A stretch of DNA of 64,000 bases from Spongilla lacustris (Eukaryota > Porifera > Demospongiae > Spongillida > Spongillidae). The stretch is from the NCBI GenBank assembly GCA_949361645.1, contig OX442428.1:7352964-7416963 (forward strand). The letters are read 5' to 3'. How positions within the stretch are numbered: position 1 is the first letter of the stretch; the number at the start of each line of letters is the position of its first letter. The notes below the pieces were generated by a model, which was given only the letters and a program-made list of their open reading frames with translations, searched no databases and was not told the DNA's origin. This document shows, in pieces, positions 47,583 through 59,574 of this stretch. The position numbers and the translations under genes are program-made.

Positions 47583-47627
47583 TGTTGTTGACCAACAATT
47601 CTAATTCAAGCTCAGCTGATTTTGCAG
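47583..47627 (+). pseudogene. Receptor gene D, linker exon
   Basis: A 45-nt phase 1-1 exon, tatcacag| to ttgcag|gtttgt, encoding VLLTNNSNSSSADFA. It shares acceptor and donor context with gene C exon 4. Confidence 0.45.
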
Positions 47628-47662
47628 GTTTGTTTAAAGTGTGTATTTTTAGTTGTGGGAAA

Positions 47663-48112
47663 AAAGTGACCATAACAGCTTGTGTTGAAGGGGTGACCAT
47701 AACATCTTGTGTTGAAGGGGTGACCATAACAGCTTGTGTTGAAGGGGTGACCATAACAGCTTGTGTTGAAGGGGTGACCATAACAGCTTGTGTTGAAGGG
47801 GTGACCATAACAGCTTTTGTTGAAGGGGTGACCATAACAGCTTGTGTTGAAGGGGTGACCATAACAGCTTGTGTTGAAGGGGTAACCATAACAGCTTGTG
47901 TTGAAGGGGTGACCATAACAGCTTGTGTTGAAGGGGTGACCATAACATCTTGTGTTGAAGGGGTGACCATAACATCTTGTGTTGAAGGGGTGACCATAAC
48001 AGGTTGTACTGAAGGGGTGACCATAACAGCTTGTGTTGAAGGGGTGACCATAACATCTTGTGTTGAAGGGGTGACCATAACAGGTTGTATTGAAGGGGTG
48101 ACTATAAGGTTC
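47663..48112. repeat. 27-bp minisatellite (gtgaccataacagcttgtgt...)
   Basis: About 16 copies of a 27-bp unit. It is open on both strands because 27 is a multiple of three (VTITACVEG on plus), but it begins after the linker exon donor and so is intronic. It occupies the same intron as gene C's 15-bp array. Confidence 0.9.
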
Positions 48113-48442
48113 TGTTCAGGGTTGGGTATGTAACAGAAGTACAAAGTGCAGGTGTCACATGCTAGAACGACATACATATATTGGTGCATTGAATGTTTTG
48201 TGTCAGTCAGTCTGTTTTGTAATTGCATGTCTGTCTGTCTACGTGTGAGTTCATACTTGTGCTCATACTGGTGTTACAGGTACACATTGTCTAATGTTGG
48301 TACCCACAGGGGCAGCTAAGCCCAGCCCTCTAGATAACTCTCCATTATACAGCCTTTTAACAACCCCCAAACAGGGGTTAAGGGGTTAAGGGGTTAAGGG
48401 TCTGGTTCCAGGCATTATGTATAAAAGAGAAGTCAAAATGTT

Positions 48443-48633
48443 ACACAACCAATTCTTACCCTGTTCTGAATCAGATCTGCTACCCAAAGGAGGTGATTCA
48501 GCTGTGAAGTGAACGTAATTTTCAGACCTTGTTCTGAATACTATTGGATTCCATTGGAAATTAAGTCCGCTTCACTGAATCACCTCTTTTCGGTAGCAGA
48601 TCTGATTCAGAACAGGGTAAGAATTGGTTGTGT
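48443..48633. mobile_element. 190-bp foldback, ggaggtgattcag family
   Basis: Arms starting acacaaccaattcttaccct and ending in its complement pair over about 60 bp, including tctgaatcagatctgctacc. The interior shares ggaggtgattcag and attggattcca with 32172-32326. Confidence 0.75.
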
Positions 48634-48771
48634 ACCACTGCAGTGTGCATGTCAAAGTGAACTGACTATACATGTGTAGTTGTACTTGTAGTTGTGTGTG
48701 TGTGGTATGTGTGGTATGTTGTGTGTGTGTGTTATTCTCCCTCTCACCTGTCTACCTCTTTGATGGAAGCC

Positions 48772-48958
48772 TTTATAGCGGCCATCATTGCTATTGTGGT
48801 TACTGCAGCCATAGACCAATGGGGTTAGTATGAACACAGCAGCTGCTGACAGCGTTGGTGAAGCAGACAGTTTTGGAAAGGGATGACAAAGAGGTTAGTA
48901 GACTTATGATGTCATTTATAACCAGTATCCCTCTTGTCCTGTAGGATTCAAGCAGTAA
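48772..48958 (+). pseudogene. Receptor gene D, decayed TM exon and terminal exon
   Basis: The block atggaagcctt matches the start of gene C's TM exon, but the tatatag acceptor is replaced by cacctgtctac. The frame reads MEAFIAAIIAIVVTAAIDQW then stops at TAG (48826-48828), with no basic stop-transfer. A short remnant of tail DNA follows to gacaaagag|gttagt. The terminal exon (48945-48958, FKQ stop) is preserved. This is the degraded 3' end of gene D. Confidence 0.5.
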
Positions 48959-50089
48959 CTTACAGAATCACTACATGTGTATCACCTTGCCTCTGTACAT
49001 ATTCACTTCTCATCTGTTAATGTTTGCAATTTTTGTTACATGCCTTGAACTCTTATTTGCATGGGATGATTAAATTTTCCAGTTGCAGGAATTTAAAAAT
49101 CTATAAGTTTACATTGTACTAATTGTAATTAAAATAACCACAGTATTTGATTATAGATGCTGTTTTGTTCATTGCAATCCCAGTAACCTTCTAAACTTTG
49201 AAATTAGCTACATAAATACATTTGCATTTTGTTTTGTCTAAGGTTTTCCAAAGTATATTGCTACTCCCTCATATGGAAAGACCTCCATGCTCAGGGTGTG
49301 TTCCCAGGGCACCTGGCCAGATGAGTACATGTGTTTAACCTCGTTTGCTCTCTCCATTCCACTTCACGATCAGTTTCATCATCAATTCTACCAACGAGGC
49401 AAAATCCTCAGGCGTTGCTTGCCCATGCTGCTTTGCCTGCCATATATGGCCTGTGAATTTTAGTTCACGTGTATGTATAATTACTAGTAGTTATTAGCAT
49501 TATAATTGTGTTGCTTCTAATTAGCTAAATATGAGTGAATTGTGGTGTATTAAATAGAAGCTTTCATCCTTTCTGCCATACAGCATGCAGTATAGTATAA
49601 GGTTTGAAACCCTCAAACTTGCATGCATTATATTGTACTTAGCAATAGATATAAATTGTTATTCAGGATGTGTGCACAATCCAATAATACAATTGTTAGA
49701 CAACAAGCACCCAAGCACAAACAACTGAGTGCTGTTCATTTTCTCGGGAGTGTTTGGTGATAGGTACTCCTCCTCTGTATGTGACCCTATGTGACCCAGT
49801 GATAAGTCAGAGGGTCAAGTGCACAGTTGGGACATAGGGGAGGGCAAACCATTGGAGTTCCAATGCATTCAGGTCAAGGTGCAGTCCAAATCCACGCTGA
49901 CGCATGAGGTAATGATACAGACAGCTGCAGTCTGGCCTTATCAACAAGAGAACGGCTACTAAGGAATTGAACTGCCTCCACATCAAACAGTGGGAGTACG
50001 GCCGTCAAGCTCAACAGGGAATCTGAACAGGTGTTTTAAGTAATTATGAAAAACAATAAAATATTACAATAACAGAAAGTGACACTAAA
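48959..50089. other. Intergenic, no supported gene
   Basis: AT-rich DNA after gene D. I find no domain, splice structure or element ends. Confidence 0.4.
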
Positions 50090-50720
50090 AATAGAACTTC
50101 AAAATGGCACAGAAATTAAAACCATTACATACGTCGTTCAACTTACTTTTCAGCTAAAGTCATACAATAATTCAATCCAACTGTTGCTGGATGACAGATT
50201 ACACTGTAGAACAAAACATCACAAGATGGCACAGAAATTAAAACCTATACAATAATATTCAATTCAACTTACTTTTTAGCTAAAGCCATACAATAATTCA
50301 ATCCAGCTGTTGCTGGATGTTGACAGATTACACTGTGGAGCAAAACATCACAAGATGGCACAGAAATTAAAACCCATACAATAATAGTCAATTCAACTTA
50401 CTTTTTAGCTAAAGCCATACAATAATTCAATCCAGCCATACAATAATTCAATCCAACTGTTGCTGGATGTTGACAGATTACACTGTGGAACAAAACATCA
50501 CAAGATGGCACAGAAATTAAAACTCATACAATAATAGTCAACTCAACCTACTTTTTTGCTGATGTTAGATGAAGAACAAAACTTCAAGTTGGCACAGACA
50601 ATAAAACCCCACCATACAATAATAGTAGTAATTCAACTTGTTTGCTGGATGTAGTCAAAGAACAATGCTTCAAGATGGCACAGAAATTTTATAAAACCCA
50701 TACAATCATAATCAATTCAA
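50090..50720. repeat. Tandem repeat, about 120-125-bp unit
   Basis: Five to six imperfect copies containing acaagatggcacagaaatta, acaataatcaattcaactta and ccaactgttgctggatg. No coding potential. Confidence 0.8.
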
Positions 50721-51655
50721 CTTACTTTGTTGCTTTTTGTTAGAAACCACACCTTGAATGAATAGCACTCAAGACCACACCTAGTGGTGTCAGCATGTGA
50801 TGGATGAGTTCTCAATCTGAGGGCCCTCAGGTTGGAGATGTGGAGTGGCTTGAATTGTCAAATGCAAATTGATGACTCCAGGCTCCACCATATATGTAAC
50901 AGCAGGAGATGAACGAATTCGTAAATGGTGTGGAGTTGAAGAGATCCCCCATTAGATGTTCTCTCACATATGCACTTTTGAATGATCCAGTAAGAAGTTC
51001 TGGGTGTCAGGTGATTCTTTCTTGTTGCATCAATAATATAACGGCAGGGAGCTCCCCTTAATCAACCTCTTGTGTCCAAACATTACAAAAATGTAGGAAG
51101 AAAAAAAAAAGTAAGAAAAATAAAATTAAAAATAGACAAATAGCAAATCATAATAGTTCAGATGAAATAAATATTGGATCTATGAACATGTGCTCCATAA
51201 TCCAAAGCATCTAGTGATCTCCCTGGAGGGACAATACACCTGTAGCCAGTGTGTGCTGAAGCTGTGTAAGAGCACAAAGCTGGCTGCCATGACACTGAAG
51301 AGATGGGGATGTGTTGAGATCTCAAATCACTGGCTGTCGTGTAACATAAGAGAAGATGTGATCATCAAATGTAGAACAGCATAAGATGATCGTGATCAGA
51401 TGGCCAACATGAGCTATCAAGAAGAGCTAAGTAGAAGAGTTATCAAGAAGAGCTACCTAGAGAGCTATAAGCGATGCCTTGTGTTACTACCACCTCCTTC
51501 TCTAACTCAGTGCCAACAACTTCCTTCTCAACTCCTTCTAACATTCCTTTCATCAGCACCAAAATCCAACTCACTTTCTTATATGCAATTTACAATATGT
51601 ATACACACATACATATTCACATTTGTTGACACACCACAAGATATACTACATGTAT
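50721..51655. other. Intergenic with one short cysteine-containing frame
   Basis: A frame at 51190-51384 (64 codons) contains ISLEGQYTCSQCVLKLCKST and TLKRWGCVEI. It is of balanced composition and might be an exon, but no splice partner or family is recognised. The rest is AT-rich. Confidence 0.25.
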
Positions 51656-51659
51656 ACCA

Positions 51660-52187
51660 GATATTATACCATACGATATTATACCACAAGATAATATACC
51701 ACAGAATATTATACCACAGGATATTATACCACAGGATATTATACCACAGGATATTATACCACAGGATATTATACCATAGGATATTATACCATAGAATATT
51801 ATACCATAGAATATTATACCATAGAATATTATACCACAGGATATTATACCACAGGATATTATACCACAGAATATTATACCACAGAATATGATATACCACA
51901 AGATATTATACCACAGAATATGATATACCACAGAATATGATATACCACAAGATATTATACCACAAGATATTATACCACAGGATATTATACCACAGGATAT
52001 TATACCACAGAATGATATACCACAGAATGATATACCACAAGATATTATACCACAGAATATGATATACCACAGAATATGATATACCACAAGATATTATACC
52101 ACAAGATATTATACCACAGGATATTATACCACAGGATATTATACCACAGGATATTATACCATAGGATATTATACCACAGGATATTGG
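51660..52187. repeat. Minisatellite, 15-bp unit (accacaggatattat)
   Basis: About 35 copies of a 15-bp AT-rich unit, with 13- to 18-bp variants (accacagaatgat). Long frames on both strands here are artefacts of the unit length. Confidence 0.9.
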
Positions 52188-52564
52188 TTGTACATTATCA
52201 TCAAAAAATGTATAGTGATTTTGTGTACCACAAAAAAGATTTAGGTACTTCAAACAATGATAACGACATTTCGCGTCCGATCGCCATTAGCAGCCACGTG
52301 AAATGTTGTGCGCACAAGTGTACGCATAAGTACCACACATTGGACGAAAAAGCTAGCTTTCAAGGTATGTAGAAGGTATGTTGATGGTATGTAGAAGGTA
52401 TGATGTGTTTGATGGTGTATAGAAAGCAATACTGCTATCAAAATGAAGAGCCTCAATCTTGATACATGGGGATCCACCATTCCCGCCACAATTGATGAGT
52501 AAAGGTGACTGGAATACAGATGATTAAAACACAGGTGATCTTTGCATCCTTGAGCAAACAGGTA

Positions 52565-52730
52565 ACTTGACAATGCAGGTACCCGAACATTGGCCTGAGC
52601 ATAGCTGAGTGACTGGAACAATGTACCCCAAACATTGGCCTGAAGCATAGCTGAGTGACTGGAACAATGTACCCCGAACATTGGCCTGAGCATAGCTGAG
52701 TGACTGGAACAATGTGGAAATGACCACAGT
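52565..52730. repeat. Tandem repeat, about 54-bp unit, three copies
   Basis: Units of cgaacattggcctgagcata followed by gctgagtgactggaacaatgt. A shorter repeat ggtgattcaaaca (six or so copies) follows at 52770-52865. Confidence 0.8.
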
Positions 52731-53279
52731 TGGCTGGCAAGATGAGTAGAACAGTCGATGATTCCAACAGGTGATTCAAACAGGTGATTCAAACAGGTGA
52801 TTCAAACACAGGTGATTGATGCAAATAGGTGATTCAAATAGGTGATTCAAACACAGGTGATTTAAATACAGGCATGATGAGCCCAGAGATAACTGTAAAC
52901 ACAGGTACTTGGGAACATTTACTTATCACAGGTGACTCAACCACAAGTGATTCGAACGGCTGAATAACAGTTGACAGGAACTTGAAAATGGACCAATGAA
53001 GTGCAGCTGCAATGGTAAAAATTACATGTATAAATCTAGATCAAGACCAAAAATTATGTCATGTGTAGCTTAGGTGCATGCAGCATGTGTGCAATGTTTT
53101 GGCACAGTATCTCCTTTACCTCACTGAAGATTGTACTCGCTAAACACAAGTAATGATGTGGCTGCAGTAATCAGCTGTAGTGCAGTACTTACTGGCAATT
53201 TGCTCGCTTCGTTCAAAGTGGTATGCTCTTTATCAAGGTATGTTTGTTTAGATTTGTTTGTGGATCAGTTAGCAGGCAG

Positions 53280-54900
53280 CTGAGTTACGAGTGCAGCAGG
53301 TAGGAACAGAGATGAGGACAAAATTGGAACAGCTTAAATCAAGAAGTAAAAAGCCACATCAAACAGGGCACAATGAACATTACCAAGATGTATGTTTAGG
53401 CAATATGTCTTGCTACGTACCAGCATGGATGACAGATGGATGATCGTCGAGCTGATAATGACAGTAACAATATTCAACAACCTGCCATTAAGAGACGAGC
53501 ATGGATAGGCGAGTGAACATGATTTTTGACATTGTTGCCAAGCAATAATTGTAAAGTATCTGCAGTGCATTTCTTACTGGCATTTGGTCTCTCCATTCAC
53601 CAATCAGCATTGCAAGTATGTTGCAAGCCAGAAGTGACACTGTTTCAGCAATCACATAGAATGAATGAATAGGCACATGAACGCATGCCAAAATAATAAC
53701 GAAAAATTCTTCCTTTTAAAACAATAGTTTCTCACCGTAAGGATATTGACAGCAGAGGTAGCCAACTCCAGAAAGGCAACGGTAGCCAGAACAGACGACA
53801 TAATACGGTAGAACAGCAGAATCAGCAGACATCAGTGCACCAAGATGAGAGAGCTTTTTTTGGATTTTTTTTTACTTTACAGCAGGCGGCAGAGCAGCAG
53901 TTGAGTAGAGGGGACCAAATTGGAACAGCTAAAATCAGGAAGTAAAAAAGTCATAAACTTTAAATATTAACATGGCAAGATGAACATTGTCATTAAGGTG
54001 TATGTATTTTTAGCAATGATGTCATGATGCGTACCAGTATGGATGACAGATAGATGATTGCTGAGCTGATAATCACCAACAACCTGCCATTAAGAGACAA
54101 ATGGATGTGAGTGAACCATGATTGCAGCAGTCATGATACGTACCAGTATGGAGATAGACAGATGATCGCCAAGCTGATTATAACCAACAACCTGCCATTA
54201 TGAGACAAGCATGGATAGGTGAGTGAACACATTTTTAAAAATGACATTGTTGCCAAGCAAAAATACTAAACATACTGCGACTACAATAAGTATCCAAGTG
54301 CATTTCTTACTGGCATTTGCTCTCTCCATACACCAATCAGCACAGCAAGTACGTTGCAAGCCAGAAGTGACACTGTTTCAGCAATCACATAGAATGAATG
54401 AACAGGCACATGAAAGCATGCCAAAATAATGACAAAAATTCTTCCTTTTAAAACAATAGTTTCTCACCTTGTGGATATTGACAGCAGAGGTAATCGACTC
54501 CAGAAAGGCAACGGTAGCCAGAACAGACAACACAATAAGGTAGAGCAGCAGAATCAGCGCACCAAGATGAGAGAAGAAGAGAAAGCTTGTTTTGGATTTT
54601 GAGTTTTAATATTTTTTTGGGTTTTTAATTTTTTAAATTTTTTTATTCTATTACAGCAGGCGGCAGAGCAGCAGAGGAGTAGAGGGGACCAAATTGGAAC
54701 AGCTAAAATCAGGAAGTAAAAAAGTCACATCAACTTTAAATATTAACATGGCACGATGATCATTATCATATGTATTTTTAGCAATGATGTCATGATGCGT
54801 ACCAGTATGGATGACAGATGATCGCCAAGCTGTTAATCACCAACAACCTGCCATTAAGAGACAGGTGAATGAACCATGATTGCAGCAATTTTCTAACATA
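53280..54900. repeat. Tandem duplication, units of about 590-775 bp
   Basis: Blocks such as accaaattggaacagc, gtaccagtatggatgacaga, caacctgccattaagagac and gccagaagtgacactgtttc recur in the same order about 2.6 times (for example cagcaggcggcagagcagcag at 53880 and 54654). No convincing coding sequence. Confidence 0.7.
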
Positions 54901-55609
54901 CTGCTAACGCAACCACACCGGCTTACACCCCTCACCTTGGATATGCCAGCAGGAAGCTTACCTCTGCCCATGTACAGGAGGAAAGAGCAAGATGGAGGGG
55001 AGGGGAGGTGAGGTGAGGGAGGGAATTGGTGGGCATGTGTGCATGGGGAGCATGGAAGACAGGTGACCAGATAGCTACTGCAAAGGTCAGGTGGAGAAGG
55101 TCAGACAGCTCTACTTCAAAGGTGGTGTGGGTTAAATGTCAGGAGACTTGATAGGAGGTGGCTGGACAGGAGGTAGCTTGGCAGGAGGTGGCTGGACAGG
55201 TGGCTTGACCACTAACAATAGTGACTGGAACACTGCATAATGTCTGGCAAGAGATTCACAAAAAGAGCAAAATGAATCCAATAGCACAGCTGTGTGTGTT
55301 GTCCTGCTCATGTTGGCAACACGCGGGTGCCATCATACCCCATCATGGAGCAACAACTTGATGTTCTCAGGGCACATCTTTGTGGCAGTGGTGGCAGTGA
55401 TGTTCTTGGCCGTGGGGCCCAGCAGGCTTCTAGGCAGCTAATACCTTCAGCTTGGTGGCCATGCTAGTGTACCTACTAGCAGTTTAATTATTTTTATTTT
55501 TATTTTAATATTACTTTTAGTTTTTGTTTGTAGGTCCCCTCTGCTCACTGTCACATGACCAGCTACATCAAGCATACACACGCATAAAACATAAAACCAT
55601 GGCAATGTG

Positions 55610-55760
55610 ACAGGTGGTGCCCCCATGCAGGTGGGACAGTGCAATGCTCCCCTTCCCTCCTCACCTTGTACCCCAGACACCAAGGGGAGGTCCAGCACTG
55701 TCACCCTCACATCATGTATTCCATCTGTGACCACGCCCACTGACCCTGCACCTCCTCCAG
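55610..55760 (-). CDS. Possible minus-strand exon, unknown protein
   Basis: The minus strand reads GAGSVGVVTDGIHDVRVTVL then DLPLVSGVQ before a donor-like acaag|gtgagg. It has balanced amino-acid composition and a beta-strand-like pattern (VRVTVLDL). Similar pieces occur on the same strand at 56745-56820 (VVAINVKEGVNGD) and 58800-58885 (TIDIKNTKDSVVAIDV). They could be exons of one gene, but I cannot join them in phase or name the family. Confidence 0.25.
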
Positions 55761-57034
55761 CAGCGAAAAACAAAGGTCCCCCCACCCCCCACCCCCCCAA
55801 CCCAGTACCATACAATATGGGGGGGCTTTAAGAACATGCACTTTTTTACACCAGCTGCATCTCATATCAACAACAGAGCTAAATAAATACAAGCCTCAAC
55901 ATTTAGGCAACTGCTTTCCAATCTGTAGTACATGTATGTGGTATGACTATATGAAACCTGGCTGGGAGACGTTTTAGTCTAAAGTGGCTGCTATAAGAAG
56001 CAAGATCTCTAAAGGTACGAAGCTCAAGACAGGTGTAAAGCGAAAGACAAGCGAGATACAAGCGAGATGGGGATTCAAGAGCTAGTAAAACAATCATGCT
56101 CAGGATTCCTGACGTGACATTACCTCACACATGTAATACTTCTTGGAAAAATGTATGCACAAAACAAAGAATCCGAATTTAAATCACTCTAATGCTGATA
56201 TGAGATGTAGCCTGTTGGACCCAACCCCACCCCACCCCTCCCTCCCCCTCCCCCCACCTCCCAGCCTACGCATGCCGGAGGAATGGTGACAGGGCCAAGG
56301 TCAGTACTGACAGCTCCAAAATATGTATCCCATGGTAGAGCTAACTCACTCTTTCACCTAGCTAATATATATCTGAACTTGGTACCAAATACACAATAGG
56401 TAGGTGTATTGGGAACCGAATCCACATTTGCAGGAGTTTCAGAACAATTTGGCTATTTGATAGGTAAGGCAATATTAATATTGAATCCTCAAATACCAAA
56501 AAAATTCTGCAACTCTTGCATACACATATGCACATATGGTGCATGTATATATACACCAGAACCCAGCCCTCACAGCACACACGCTCACTCCTAAGCCCTT
56601 AAGCCCAGTCCTAGGAGCATGTCAGCCTGCCTTTGTAGTGGAAGTGGTCACATGAGGGAGTACTTTGATGTTGAGGGCATGGTGACTTGGACCTCCGCAC
56701 ATGGGTCTGGGGACAGGGTGAAGAGAGAACAGGAATACCACACAACCCCACCCACATGGAACACACACTGTCACCATTCACACCCTCCTTCACATTGATA
56801 GCCACCACTTTAAAAATTACCACAGGCACCATTTTCTTTTTTTGATACTCTTATTAATGCTTGTTACCAGCTGTCCTCCTCCCTCCCTGGAGTGGCAAGA
56901 AAGAGGGGATGGAGAAAGAGGAAACTGGAGCCTGAAGCGAGGCGTGGCCTGAAGAGAGGCTCGGCCTAAATAATTGCTGGTGCAGACATTATCATTCTTG
57001 GCGCTTGTGGAGACATCTGGTGGAGGAGGAGAGA

Positions 57035-57115
57035 TGTGTGGGGGGGCGGGTGGAGGAGAGATGTGTGGGGGGGGGGTGGAGGAGACATGTGGGGGGAGGG
57101 AGGGGTGGTGGAGGA
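57035..57115. repeat. G-rich tandem repeat (ggaggagagatgtgtggggg)
   Basis: Three to four copies of a 25-30-bp purine-rich unit adjoining the collagen-like exon; potential G-quadruplex DNA. Confidence 0.7.
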
Positions 57116-57236
57116 GTAGAATATATAGAGAAAGAGGAGCCAGAATGGAGAACAGGGGGCTGTACATGGGCAGAACCCGTGGTGTAAGCCGCGAACATTG
57201 CCCTGAAGATCCTCCACGTCCCCTCTGGAGAGGTGG

Positions 57237-57466
57237 GCTGACCATTGCCCTGAAGACATCCTCCACGTCCCCTCTGGAGAGGTGGGCTGCCTCCAAGGCT
57301 GCTACCCTGCTCTCCAGTGCAGCGTCCGATGTTGGTGGTGCAGAGGGGCCGGGAGGGGTGGTAGGGGCTGGTAGATCACCTGGTGGGCCTGGTGGGCCTG
57401 GTGGGCATGCCTCCTCCAGGGTAGCTATCCTAGCTGTGAGGTGGTCTCTCTCTTGGATCTCTGGTA
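57237..57466 (-). CDS. Possible coiled-coil/collagen-like exon
   Basis: The minus strand, after acceptor-like cttaccag, reads EIQERDHLTARIATLEEACP, then Gly-X-Y triplets (PGPPGPPGD), a Pro/Ala/Ser linker, and ALESRVAALEAAHLSRGD. Leucines fall in heptad positions on both sides of the triplets, so a trimeric coiled coil flanking a short collagen-like segment is plausible. A 60-bp piece (HLSRGDVED) is tandemly duplicated at 57165-57235. The opposite strand is also open, but there the sequence is Gly-rich low complexity. Confidence 0.4.
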
Positions 57467-58714
57467 AGTAGAAACATAAAAGTTCAATATACACACAAGT
57501 AGGGCTTTTTTTTAATGCTGTGTTTATCCAATATTGCATGTCAGAATCACAGATGGAGAACAAGTTTTCAGCCCAGAACCAGTGGCGGCCCCCACGTCAT
57601 AAAGCGGCAGGTGGGTTGGTGCCGGCCAGGCCGCCACTGCCCAGAACTCTAGCGCACGCGACGTTTCGTTAAACTAAGTCTACAAATACAATACGCGCAC
57701 GTATATATCTGCTGGAGTACCGTGGCGTGACTGCAGGTGCCTTAGGTAGCAGGTCGCCTGCGAGGCTATCCATTTCCTTACGTCTGCTTGGGGCGAGTCA
57801 CGGTGGAGCAAAGTCCCGCGGGATCCCTACGGAAGTATACAATTATATAATAGAAAATTCTATTGAGGGAAGCAAGAAGGCAAACAAAGGCTTGCAATTG
57901 CATGCACTCCTTACCTGCCAGCGCACAGCGCCGTAGCCCTCGTGTCAGCGGAAGCATAGAAGCGCTTGCGTGTCCCGGTGCAGGAACAAGTTAAGCAGTT
58001 TGTTTCTGATATTTGCTCGGACGAGCGGTTCCGGTATACCTGGAGCTGCCATTTCGTTTCAACGTGTGAGAGGAAAGCCAGACTGCCAGTACGGAGTTTT
58101 TCGGCGCACGATTCGATAATAAAATGCAGCTATTTTAATACCGATAACTGCGCATGCGCGCCAATCATATTTACACTGTGTGATTGTGATTCTCTGTTCA
58201 ATCGTTTCTATATATAAATATATTTTTCCCTGCGCGTGTCGAATTTCCACAGGTTTAATACTTGCATCAAGAACCACCATTAAAATTTAACACTGACGAC
58301 CCCTCAACTCGAGCATCTTATAAAGCGGTCTTTCACATGTACCACCTACGGGCTAGGCTGTATAACTCATGCGGAACGAGGATAGCGACATAAATGGCCG
58401 GTTTCCTATCCATGTAAATGATGTCAATACACGTAGTCCTTGCATTGGTTACACGTCCTGACGAGGGATTATACGCATGTGAGCTGCAAACCCTTCCCAT
58501 AAGTCCCCAAAGGTATGTTTGAAACAATAGGATGAACGGAATATTGAGCCTTGGTACTGATGACATGTAGATTAAACCTTGGGAGCCATTGTAGGTATCA
58601 ATAGGTGCACATGTAGGTGCATGTAGATTGCACCTTGATAAGGAACAGCTGACTCACACAAGACAATCTGATATGAATAATCCCAACATTGGTGGGTATA
58701 TGGTGGGCAACCAT

Positions 58715-58900
58715 AATCCACCAATCTCTTGGGCAGTTCAGCCACAGGGAGGGAGGGTCTTGAGGGAGACCTTTGGGTGGGGGGGGGGGGGGGGGGGGGG
58801 GGGGGCTCAGTGGCAGCTGGCACATCAATGGCTACCACACTGTCTTTGGTGTTCTTTATGTCAATGGTGTGTGTGGAGGTCACAGTCTGGTTGGACTTGC
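58715..58900 (-). CDS. Possible minus-strand exon next to a poly-C tract
   Basis: The minus strand reads TSTHTIDIKNTKDSVVAIDV then PAATEP before a 27-bp poly-C on that strand. The VVAIDV element recalls VVAINV at about 56800. Upstream residues (GKSNQTV) extend the frame, but no confident splice sites were found. Function unknown. Confidence 0.25.
58779..58805. repeat. Poly-G run
   Basis: About 26 G in a row; no element ends were recognised beside it. Confidence 0.85.
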
Positions 58901-59574
58901 CAATGGAGCGGGTGTTACCCCCTCACCAACCTAAACCGCTTACCCCCCCCCCCCACCGGCCCTGAGCTAAACACCTTACTTGTCCCATACTTGTAAGTGC
59001 ATTGGCAGCGGGTGAACAAAAGGGGTCAAAATGGTACCCACTGCATGCAGTTTGCTGCAAGTCAAAGTCAACAGACCATACATGTGTATGCGTACGTACT
59101 TATAGTCTGCATGTATGTCATATACAATGAACTCCCACAGGCAAGGTGGCACCCTCTGGGCTTTTGTCCCAATAGCCACCTAACCATGGCCAGCGTCATG
59201 GTTAGGTATGCAGGCCGATCCTGTTGGCTAGGTAGCAATCGCCCCAGCTGTGGCTGCTATCTGCCCCCCTCAGTACGCAAACAATGACATGGCCTTGGGT
59301 AACACTCTATGGGCCTTCAGCCCGACAGCTAACAAGCATCAGGCCAACCTTAGATAGGGGAGCATTCCAGGGAAAGCATTAAAATCAGTTATTAACAGCC
59401 TGTATTGAAGGTGGTTCTGTACTAATGCAGTGCCTTTTAGATATAGCAGAAGTTATTACAATTCAAAGGGCCACGCCCACTAAATGCCCCCCCAGGCCAG
59501 GGAAGCCCCTGACCCCCACTGCCGTGATACCCCCAAGAGCTCCTGCAGAGAGGGGCATGGCATGGGCCAAGATA

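Noticed and set aside
47381..48228. 250-codon plus and 228-codon minus frames across the VTITACVEG repeat
   Set aside because: A 27-bp minisatellite, open on both strands and placed after a splice donor; it also runs through a CA microsatellite.
51400..52253. Open frames of RILYHRILYH or CGIISCGIIS
   Set aside because: Generated by the 15-bp accacaggatattat array.
56974..57471. 165-codon plus-strand frame rich in Gly/Glu/Arg
   Set aside because: Low-complexity antisense of the coiled-coil/collagen-like frame; the minus strand has heptads and Gly-X-Y triplets and is preferred.
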